Assembly: GCA_037893225.1 (NCBI GenBank)
Contig: JAZGUH010000276.1
Coordinates: 1 to 64,000, forward strand
Source of the DNA: Hippasteria phrygiana
Lineage: Eukaryota > Echinodermata > Asteroidea > Valvatida > Goniasteridae
Length of the DNA: 64,000 bases
Direction of reading: 5' to 3'
The notes beneath the pieces are model-generated. The model had not been told where the DNA came from and did no database searches. It saw only the letters and a list, made by a program, of their open reading frames with translations. The position numbers and the translations under genes were made by a program. Within the stretch, counting starts at the first letter, position 1, and each line of letters begins with the position of its first letter. This document shows positions 46,124 through 56,100 of this stretch, one piece after another.

Positions 46124-46625
46124 TTAGGTGCGTTCGATTAGCTTACACCATAAACATGGGGTTACACCGCGGGGAAGTCACGAAATGAGGCAAATCGAAC
46201 GCTGCGGTGTATTTGCCTTGGCATGCTGGGAAAATTAATGTCAAAGGTCATTTGGGGCGGGAACTTTAAAAAGGGTAAAATGTTAACACAGGACAGGCTC
46301 GCTGCCGTCTGCTTTCCTGGAAAAATCTTGACCATGATGACATAATTATAAAATTCACAATTTACACACAGTCTAGTCCGCAATTGTTGTTAATGTTAGG
46401 AAAATACACTCTTTGCTTTCCAGTTTGTCACAATTTGTACATTACTCACGCGAATATGACTTCGCCGCCATGTTTACGTTTTCAGCTAGGCGGTGACGTC
46501 ATTACACCCGGGCAGCCACCAGAGACCCTCTCGCTAGCTGGGATAGTAGTGGTTGACACGTTATGACTAATCGAAAGGTCTCGTGTAAGTTTCACTTACA
46601 CGTGTAAGCTAATCGAACGCACCCA
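46124..46625. mobile_element. TIR element, GTGCGTTCGATTAGC ends
   Basis: ATTAGGTGCGTTCGATTAGC and GCTAATCGAACGCACCCAAT are inverted over about 25 bases, and both ends continue into GTGTAAG/CTTACAC words. About 500 bp, non-coding. Confidence 0.8.
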
Positions 46626-47164
46626 ATGTGATTGTCAAATATTATCACTTTTTCCCTTTCTTGTGTGATTTAAATTTCTCCTGAAAGATTGTCAAAAAGA
46701 ATAAATTGTACGACATATTTTATACCAGAAAAAGGCATGTGGGTTCTGTTTCTTACTCTGCAGAAAACGGCGAATAGAGAGATAAAGGATTTGTTTTACA
46801 ACTTGGTTATTTTTGAAAGATCTCAGTTGGTCATCAATTATGGTTTTATTCCATACAAACTCAACCTGTTGAAAATCCATACTCAAAGTCAAATAACTAA
46901 GTGTTTTTTTTTTTCCATTTTATTTTCTCTAAAATCCAAACAAAGGACATACAGGGCAAGTACAAACAACCATTTCCACATAATAAGAAATCCTGCAACA
47001 AATTGCTTTTTTTTATTAGTTTTTGTTCTGAAAAAAGCTTTAATTTGACTTCATAAATGTGCAAAATATTACAAATTATGGGAGAATTTTGTTTTGGTTT
47101 CCTCTATGTTCAGCGCTCTTTATGGACAACCACCATGTTTATCAATTTATACATGTCTTGCATT

Positions 47165-47300
47165 CATTTTCAAAGTGAACAAAGAAACTGGCAGGAGCGG
47201 GATTCAAACCTGCGGGTTACTGTACCGGCGCTCTACCAACTGAGCTATCTTGTCCTATGTTGGCAGTCTCCCAAATTGTCAGTATCTTTGTTCGGGTTCT
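47165..47300 (-). mobile_element. tRNA-derived SINE
   Basis: The minus strand has GATAGCTCAGTTGGTAGAGC (A box, intact), a short linker with a deletion, GGTTTGAATCCCG (B box) and CTCCTGCCAG, ending TTTGTTCACTTTGAAA. The leader word ACTGACAATTTGGGAGACTG precedes it. Confidence 0.75.
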
Positions 47301-48272
47301 TTAGAACAGTACAGCGTAATTCAATCGGAAGTGGAATGGTTTTGAAAGAACCAGAGATAAACATACTAATCTCTAGAGTTAGTTTTATTCTTAAGTTGGC
47401 TTTTCACTGGTGTTAATAACCAACCTAACAACCTGATATGACCTATGGTATTTAATGCTGAACTCTTGACAAGTGCAAAATTCATCGTATCCAGCTTTTT
47501 GTGCCAGGGAGGGCAAACGACATCTGAACCGTCTTAAAACTGTCGCAGAAACACTATTTCCACTATTCTCCCCCCACCCCCCCCCCCCAGATACGCCACT
47601 GATTTAGATTGTCCAAGTTTTCAGTTTCAACAGAATCATTCTTTCCAATGCTTTCCAATGCAGTAAAAACAAATTACATGACCAAGTCATTTGGAGCATT
47701 GGAAAAACAAATAAATTCCTGGGACTAAATACATTTAAGGAAACTAGTAATTTAAAGTTACTAATACCGTTACCGTCCTTTTTCCCATCAATTTAATTGA
47801 ATGAGTCTCTACATTTGGGTGACACATTTAAATATGTCGTAAGTTTAACATAAATATAATTTAAGTCACTATAGTATACAAAATGTGCTTTTTAATAAAC
47901 AATAGCATTAAAGTTTTTTATGTTCTTTCCCGGAACATTTTGAAAATGGATGGGGTGGGGGGGGGGTCCTTAAATGAGATATAAAAATAAATTCATAATT
48001 TAAAATAAAGAAACAAATATGAAATTTACGGGAAACGAGCATTAGCTAGAAAATGTTTGGTATACTATTCAAGGGATACATAGGAGGTGCCCAATTGGGA
48101 TACAAAAATAATTCGTCCTAAAATTGTTATGGTTGGAAATATTAAAAAGTAGAATACAATACGGTACACAAACAAATCTTGAAAATGCACCATTTCCCCT
48201 TCAAATCATTGACAGAAATACTTTTGGGGACACAAGTTTCATTCGCAAAAGTCAGACCATTGGAAACTAGAT
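47301..48272. other. Intergenic, C-run and AT-rich DNA
   Basis: A C-rich run at 47572-47589 and a G-run at 47958-47966. No gene or named repeat seen. Confidence 0.4.
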
Positions 48273-48638
48273 ATGTGACCTGCCACCACAACATACGCTT
48301 CAAGTCGCACGATGGTTTTTCTGAGTTACAAGCAGAAACAACAATTTTTCACTGAAAAGTCAATTTGGGGATTTTAACAACTGTATCAAAATATTGTCTT
48401 GAGGGGAATTCATTTTTGAACTCGGGTTAAAGTGTGCACGGATCACAAACTTTGAGCTTGATTTTCTCAAAAGGGGTTTAGACTGGCAACTCTAAAAGGT
48501 TGTATTGGGGGGCTAGGCATGAGATACCACAACACACAATATATCAAATTAAAGCTCTTAACCTATACTTTCAGGAAATAATAATCTTGATTTTCAAATT
48601 TTGCTACTTTACGCTCATTTTGTGGTAACAGGTCACAT
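48273..48638. mobile_element. Family N element, intact
   Basis: ATGTGACCTGCCACCA and TGGTAACAGGTCACAT form 16-bp inverted ends with few mismatches. It is the reference copy for the SINE-interrupted element at 5855. Confidence 0.7.
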
Positions 48639-49097
48639 GTATACATGTAGTTTGTGATCAATTTCTTTTCAGATCAAAGGCCCACTATTTTACTTTTTAA
48701 AGATCTTTCCACCACAGCAATTTTAGGGTTTATTTTTTTTTTTTTCCGCCTCCAAAACAATAAATTATATTCCTTCAAGTTTTCTTATTCTTATTCCAAA
48801 GCAATTGGGTCATTCTATAATGTTACATCTGACATGTACATTTATATGATTTTGCAATTCAGAACACATTATTAAAGGTCTTCTATCTCCAACGGTGATT
48901 GTGCAAAGCAAAGTACCTGCCAAACAAGGAAAACAAATAGTGTGAAGTCAATTTTAATGATACTTGATGGGAAATGACACATGTCAGGTGTAATAGGGAC
49001 ACCAAAACATGTCACACTATTGGACCCCTAATTTACAGAATGACCCAATTTCATCTCACTAGCAATTGTCGGTATTAGCTTCTTTTTTTATGGATAT

Positions 49098-49200
49098 TCA
49101 AAGAGAACAAAGAAAACTGGCAGGAGTGGGATTTGAACCCGTTACCATACCGGCACTCTACCAACTGAGCTATCTTTCCCTGTGTTGGCAGTCGCCCATT
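49098..49200 (-). mobile_element. tRNA-derived SINE
   Basis: The minus strand has GATAGCTCAGTTGGTAGAGT, a shortened linker, GGTTCAAATCCCA and CTCCTGCCAGTTTTCTTTG. Confidence 0.7.
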
Positions 49201-49498
49201 TTTTTTTTTTTAGTTTTCTTTCCAAAAATTCCTATGACAAAAACTGAAAATCTATACTAAACAGTAACAGTCATACTTTATGACACTAGTTTAGTGGAAA
49301 TACCAGAGAGCATTAGGCGTGCAGTAAACACAATGTGATGTCTTTTCCGAGTAAGCGTTTCAGTCATAATGCTTTTTGTCTTTAAATTCAGTGAACTAGT
49401 TCAGAGCTGCATGTTTGGACACTAATTAGATTTCAGATCAACTAATGATTCATTTACAGATAATCCAGTACAAACTTTTTTCTGTACCCACCCTAGTA

Positions 49499-49677
49499 TT
49501 GCTTCAAGACGTCAGTGGATCGATCGCTGTTCGTGTGAGCTGCTTAGTAGTGCGCCCTCAAACAACTGAATCTGACAAACAAGCAACTAACTCAGTTGGT
49601 CAAAATCAGTCGTGATTCTGAGCACTCACCACTACTCAGCACCCATTAATGATCCATCCACTGACGTCTTGAACCAA
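49499..49677. mobile_element. Short MITE with 24-bp TIRs
   Basis: TTGCTTCAAGACGTCAGTGG on the left and CCACTGACGTCTTGAACCAA on the right are inverted; about 180 bp, non-coding. Confidence 0.7.
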
Positions 49678-49731
49678 GACTATCCATTCTGGACAAGAAT
49701 TGACTAGTTAAAAACTGATGAGGGGCTGCTT

Positions 49732-49956
49732 TTAACCCCTTGCGTACGGATGACTCAAATATGCGCAAAAAAAAACAGTGCCACCAGGCCGGATGACGCA
49801 ATTGGCCGCTGTTTGTGCAGTTTCAATCCATTGTTGGATTAATGTGTATAGGTTACACTTGACTGCACAAACACATTGTAGCGGTTCGCTTGGCTGCCAG
49901 AGCCGCCGCCGCGGCACCCCAACGTCTCCCGTAAAATACTGTACTCAAGGGGTTAA
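49732..49956. mobile_element. TTAA-flanked MITE, family C copy 2
   Basis: TTAACCCCTTGCGTACGGAT to TACTCAAGGGGTTAA. The interior matches the copies at 45394 and 57655, including TTGACTGCACAAACACATTG. Confidence 0.85.
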
Positions 49957-49981
49957 GCAACCGACACCTAGGAACAAACAA

Positions 49982-50182
49982 GACGTGATTTTCTATTCAG
50001 AACAGACATGGTTGTTTACAGAACGTAATTGTACCAACAGATGTCCAACATCACACCGATTGGGTAACACATGGAAAACAGCATTCTTCCCAGGCAGCAT
50101 TTCAACTGTTACAATCCTCCAAACTAGAAATGTGGACGGGGATGTGACTTCAGGGAAACTGGGTGTGATTTTGGACATCTAA
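49982..50182. mobile_element. Family P element, solo copy
   Basis: GACGTGATTTTCTATTCAGA on the left matches the left end of the element at 32229; GGGTGTGATTTTGGACATC on the right matches its internal word. Confidence 0.55.
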
Positions 50183-50542
50183 CGGTTAAACCACTTCCTA
50201 TAATTGAAAAGCTCCTATAATTGTTGGAGAATATGATATATTTAGGATTTCTTAAATTTTCTATTCCCTGTCATGTCGGATATCACACAAAGAAATTTAT
50301 AATCTTTACAAAAAAATGAAAAATAGAGCAATTTCAACACGTTCTTTTGTCTATTCTTGTGTGCAAGTTATTTATCACGGTTAATGTCCACAATAAAACT
50401 ATTCAAGTTTTGTGGAGAGACTCCATATCGTAAATGAAAATGCATTTCTTGCCCTTTTAAGTCATGCAGTGAACTTCCAAACTCAAGCTTGCAACAAGAG
50501 GCACATTTTTAGAGAGTGAATCGTATTTTCTAACCAATCATT

Positions 50543-51448
50543 GGCTACGTTCAGACACCGTTTTAAATTCCCTTAAAACACTAGTTGAACTTGATTTGGT
50601 TTAAAGTTTTAGCTAAAACGGTGTCTGAACGGTTTTAAAGTTGCACCGAAGCGGTTTTATCTCACCGCTAAAATGGTGATTTAAAACACCTCGGAGGGAG
50701 GGTTTAGCTAAAACCAGAATGGTTTTAGCTAAAACGCTTCCTGTTTTAGCCAGCACTGTTGACCCGGTGCGCCTTTTGTTGTGTAAACAATCGTTGTTGT
50801 CAAGTCAGTGAATGTCCTATACACTAGCACGCACGCGCTAGCAGCGTGGTCCATCAGTCGCCATCTAAAGAGTCGAGTGTGAAGCCTTCACGTCCGTCTT
50901 TCTGCTCTTGCCCTTACATTATTTAGTTCATTGTTCCGACATTTTTTGAAGCAGCTGTTGAACTTTTTTTCAAAAATTTTCATCACCATTGCATCATGGC
51001 ATCATAGCTGCTGGTGAGCTTCTTCTTCGGAAGCGATCATTTGCTGAATCGCGATAATTATTTGAACAAGAAACTCCCGTGACAGCGCCATGTTGACAGT
51101 AATGCATGTAATGGTGGTACGCGCAATCCTAGCTATGAATGCAATGGAGATCAATGGTTACAAGGCACGTACGCCGGCAACCAGTTGAAAGCTCTGCACG
51201 CACAATATACATGTTGCATCCCATACACACAATTTTATGATGTACACACGAACTGGCGCGCGCTTTATGTAAATGAGCGGAAGTTTCTATGTGACCCCAG
51301 AATGGAGATAAACCACTTCGAGTTGAACTCGCTATACTTAAAACGGTGTCTGAACACTTGGTACGTTTAAATTTTACGACCGGCCACCCGTGGTGAATGA
51401 CCGTTTCAACTTTTACTGTTTTAACTAAAACGATGTCTAAACGTAGCC
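50543..51448. mobile_element. TIR element with GTTTTAGCTAAAAC-reiterating arms
   Basis: GGCTACGTTCAGACACCGTT and AACGATGTCTAAACGTAGCC are inverted over 20 bases with 3 mismatches. The left arm repeats GGTTTTAGCTAAAAC, a palindrome, and AAAACGGTGTCTGAAC; the latter returns near the right end. The centre (about 50760-51290) is unrelated and non-repetitive. It ends 70 bp from the BDP1 stop codon. Confidence 0.8.
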
Positions 51449-51517
51449 TTTGTTGGATTAGAATACTTTGTGCTTTACTGGACAATAAGCAACAATATGG
51501 AAATGAGTGCTGCATCT

Positions 51518-51523
51518 GTTTAT
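51518..51523 (-). promoter_or_regulatory. Candidate poly(A) signal overlapping the BDP1 stop codon
   Basis: On the minus strand the sequence at the stop reads GAATAAAC, so the hexamer AATAAA includes the TAA stop. A T-rich stretch follows about 30 nt downstream, before the end of a TIR element at about 51450. If used, the 3' UTR would be only some 20-30 nt. Confidence 0.4.
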
Positions 51524-53132
51524 TCTACCGTCATTTCCGTTGCTATCTGTGTGATTATCTCTTCGTTAATAGCAACCTCCATGTTAGCCCCCACATCCCC
51601 ACCAACCCCCTGCTCATAAGTCATCTGTTCCAAAATATCCTGTGTAGATAAATGCTCCTCAGTGACATGACCCATGATGACCTGGTCCGACCCACTTTGC
51701 CCGAGGGGTGAATGTCTTACATTGGAGCAAGGTGGAATGAAAGCGTCTTCCATTTCGTTTGATTCCTCCACGAAATTGCTCGTCGGGATGTCAACCTCGT
51801 GTCCGACTGTTTCATCGCGCAACAGCCAATCAGTGTCTGTGTCGCTGGTCATGTGACTGACTTTTTGCTGGGGGTCAGAAGTCAGAGTGCCTTCCTGGTG
51901 ATGCAATTCTTCAATGGACTGATCTTGTTGGGGGTTGGGTTCATGAGTTACTGGTATTCCGATGCTGAGATTGGATCCTGTTATATTATGATTGCTGCTA
52001 ATATCCTGTGGTTGAGCATGTGGCGACATGACGATGACTTTATTAGGCCCAGTCGTTGGTTCCAGAGCCAATGGCTCTTCACGCCCCCGTTTATTCCCGT
52101 GATGGTTTTGACCTTGCTGAGGCGATGCCATCTGTGCACTCTGTTTGTGTTGTGTTATCAAAATACGAGGGCTGTTTGAAGGAGACGCATTCACTGGCTG
52201 GCTCCTATTTTGGTTCGTCGGTGATGCGGTTGCATGTTGCCGTGCAGACGATGGGACCACTTGACGCACCGTTGTTGGAGTCTGCTGGGGATTTCGGTTG
52301 AAAGTTCTCACCATGATTCGAGGTGTTGTCATGGGATTGTGAAACCTCGGAGCAGGTGCGGAGGTTTTGGGAGGCTGAGGGGGCTGAGGGGACTGATGCT
52401 CGCTGGCGTCTGAGGTGGGGCTGGGCTGGACTGGTACATGGATGATGCTCTGGGTGCCGTCAGGGGAGGAAATAACAAAAATATGGCTGCGGGGTTTCTT
52501 TGCTGTTTCAAGAGGTGATGAAACCACCGGGGAAGCTGAACCATCAGGTCTAGGAGAGGTAACTCCTTGGCGATTAGGCTGTTGAGGGACGGAGACAATA
52601 AACCTCCCCATGGGGGTGGTGATCGTACTGATGCCTCTGCTCCCTGGAGACTGCATCCCTCCAACATTTTGCTGCCTCCCTACTGAAGATGCTTGTCCAA
52701 CGGAGACATTCGGGCGATGGGAGGATGGTACAATTCCGCCAGGTTTATAGGGCGGGAAGGTCTTAGCTGTTTGTTTTCTAGCGAGGGCAATATCACGCTC
52801 CCGGTTCAATCTCTCCATGCGTCTGGCATTATAAATCTCCTCTTCGGAGGTTGAGCTCTTCTTATGAAGGCCCCTGGGTTTCTTCGGGGCTTCCTCTATA
52901 CTAAAGGAGGTCTTCACTTTTGGCTGTCTGCCGGAGCGGGTGGGATGACTCAGAATGGTGACCATGTCGATCTCTTCCTCGCTTCCTTCGCTCTGTCTGG
53001 AGGCTGCGTCTTGGTTTGTCTCTCTCTCATCGTCATCAAGCCCAGGATCTTTGGAGACTTCGTCCAAGTCAGCTTTGGAACTAACCTCTGTGTTGATGGA
53101 TTCCCCGTCAGAGTCTTTGTCACTACCGGCAT
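51520..53132 (-). CDS. BDP1: BDP1 terminal exon, disordered tail and stop
   Basis: It encodes about 536 residues. The acidic start [12 protein letters not shown] is followed by [20 protein letters not shown], a basic/charged helix-prone part ([19 protein letters not shown]), then a long Ser/Pro/Gln/Thr-rich low-complexity region and an acidic C-terminus ending TEMTVE. The acceptor is ATCTTCCTAG at 53133-53134; the reading frame stays open to 53181 but that extension is intron. The stop TAA at 51520-51522 lies inside an AATAAA. The overlapping plus-strand open frames are shadows. Confidence 0.92.
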
Positions 53133-56100
53133 CTAGGAAGATGAGCACAAATACTTGGGTGAAATAGTTATAGGAAAGCACACAGGTAGAGCCAAAATTA
53201 CTGTCTAAAATCAGGACTTGAAATTCAAACCATAAGCATCAAACCCGTAATTCATCAATATTGTAAATCAGCAGTACTTTCTGATTTGTTGAGTGCCTAG
53301 CAAAAGGATGCAAGGGTGGTTCACTTTAAACACGGGAACAGGGGTGAGATTTATCAGGATTTTTGGTGAGACGTTTTCCAGATTTCCGGAAGATTTTGGG
53401 GTCCTTAAATTGTTTTTATCATTTCAAAATGACCTCTGAAACCTAAAACAGTCTTCTTTTCATTCTAATGACCTTATTTTTGGCAATTTTGAACCATATC
53501 TTTTGGTAAAAGAATGCAGTTTTCTTGTGCATTTTTCAGCAATGCCGTACAAATTGAATGCCTCCAAATCTTTCGTGGATTTTGCGTTTTCCTTAAATCT
53601 CACCCCTGGGAAATTAACCACTCGATCAAACAATGACAATTACAACCAGCTAGTTGCGCACGTCAAGAAACTTAAAACTGGATTGCATAGGAGGATGCAG
53701 CATCTAACCACTAAGGCCCCAAATAAAGGGAATTGGAGAGTGCATCGGCTGATTGCAGAAACACTTATTTTCTTATCAGAGAACTGCTCAAGCATTTTTG
53801 CTTTTTAGCTCACTGTAAGATGCTGACTACTCAACAGACTTTGCAACTCCATTAAAACCCTAACAATCCCCATCCAGTCAAACTCCAACACTAGGTTTTG
53901 TTGAAATTTGATGGGTTAGGTACTGTGTACGTTTGATGCGGTGTTGGAGTTTGATGGGATGGGTTACTGTATAGCTGCACAGTAACAATGTTGGATTTTG
54001 TTTGAGTGGGGAAGGTTGGTTCGAGCAGCTTTTAAGGAACACATACATTGAATAATGTATGTTGCACAACTAGGGCTTGAATATTTTGCACATGAATACA
54101 GTTGTTGGATTTTGACGGGATGGGTACTGTATGTCTCTATTGTTCATGCTGTACATTTGGCCAAGTGTACCCACTCAATCAAAACCCAACAGCTAAGGCG
54201 GGTGCTGGAGTTTGACGGGTTCGGTATTGTTAACCATGCCAGCAACAGTCAAACATGGTGTTGGAATTTGACGGGTTGAGGAAGGTTTCTAGTAAAAATG
54301 CTTAGGGAGTTAGGGTTAAGTCTGTCCGACTTAACTAAGATTCTTGACAGAAAGGTCCATGTAAAACCCATCTAACTGCTTGACCTATCTGAGCTCTATC
54401 AGGGATTCTGGCATACTTCTATCCCAAGTGCACATCATGATATACTGACCACTCAATATAAAGAGCTACCAGTGTATGGTTTGTGAACATCAGTGAATGA
54501 AGTCAAGTTTGCTAGTCAGTTAGTTATAAACCAGGTTTCCAGCTTGATGGAGCTAATTATGAACCATATAGTTAGTTCATTACACTCACCCGTGGAACAG
54601 TTTAGTAGATAGAGGATAATTGGAGGGTTAACCCCTTGACCCCCGGATTTCATATGGGGTCAAGGGGCACCAGGCCGGCTTGTGCAGCCAAGCATAACGT
54701 ACACAATACCCCAATAATGGATTGAAAATGCAGAAATTGATGTGCATAGACGTCAACTGGCCAGGTGGCAATTTTCAATCTGCACGTATTTGTGTCAACC
54801 GTACGCAAGGGGTTAAACACAAAAAAATGGTAATCTTCTGTTTTCGAATTTTGAAGGTATTTCTTGTTGTAGAAACACTAGCGAAACGTATGCAGGCTAG
54901 TACATGGACTGTTCACAAGCCATACAGTAAAACTAGCCTCCTGGGGGAGGGTGGTGTGGGGGGAGGCAAAACCATGGGGAAATAGGGAGCCATCCTTATC
55001 ATTACCTCGTCCAGCCTTGTTCTGTTCAGCTTTTCCTCTGCCCTTAGTCTTTCCCTTGCCTTTCCCCTTGGTCGTCACTTTGTTTTTCTCTTTGCCTTTT
55101 GGCTTCTTGCCAACACGATTCTCCAACTCGGATTCGGAACTTGGCTCCTTGTTGAACAGCGACATGTCAAAATGTTGTCTCTCTCCTGTTTTTCACAAAA
55201 CAAATCAACACAAACATTTTTTTTTTTTTTTTTTTTTGAGATGCTAAACTTTAAAGCCGTGATTTTGCCAAGAGCCTAAAATTATGTGAAATTTGTTGGG
55301 ATGGTAAGAGGGCGCACTGAATTGAGAGGAAAGTCGCACCATGGCATTTCTTTGAGGTTTTCCCATCCTTTTCTATAATATAAAAAGTTTCATAATAACC
55401 AATAAAGGAATCCTGGTGGTTGCTATGGTGATGCATTGTGCTGTACTGTATAGTGTAGTTTGCACGGTTCATAATCAAGTTTATTGACATTTGTATTGAA
55501 TCTGTGTGGTTCTTAATGTGTTTAAAACCCTCCTTTACTTATAACTATCACAGCCTATCAAAAACTCTTAACACCAACTCTCACAGTTTGTGTGTGTTTC
55601 AATCTGTCATTTGATAGGTTTTGATCTGTACAGCAGCTGGGTCGATTTTGGCCCCGAGAACAGGAGGGTTAATGTGGCTTTTGCGCTGTAAAATCTTGCC
55701 GTAGCCTTCCTTCCTGGAGTGGGGAGGTGGAGTTGGTCTCACCAACAGTGGAACTTACCCCACCTGGGTCTATAGGTCTGAAAATTGGGATCATTTCTTT
55801 GGTATCTATGGAAGATTTAATCATCCATTTAGATCTGGACCCAGGGAAACCGTAAGGGTGGTAGGGCTGGCAACCTAAAACTATGTTGTAGCTCTTTACC
55901 TAAAATGGCTTTTAGCCTTGACCTGGGCAACTTCTATAATAAAAAGTGGATTGGGGAGGGGGGGGGGGGGGGGTGTGATGTGATATCACTGGACCTTAGA
56001 TTCTTGGGGATTGAAGTTGTGCTTTTATTTAGGGTTCACGTTTACATATTATGTACTTTTTTATTTAATTTGAATCTCTGTGATTATTTTTGTTGTTTTA

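Noticed and set aside
51799..53167. Plus-strand open frames of 60-126 aa opposite BDP1
   Set aside because: They are antisense shadows of the BDP1 terminal exon.
53133..53181. Start of the terminal BDP1 exon at the upstream ATG
   Set aside because: A splice acceptor at 53133-53134 gives exact phase agreement with the exon ending at 55006; the extension is hydrophobic intron translation.
55006..55165. Independent small basic protein starting MSLFNKEP
   Set aside because: It is BDP1 exon sequence; the conserved R.R.HFD block lies upstream of that Met in frame.
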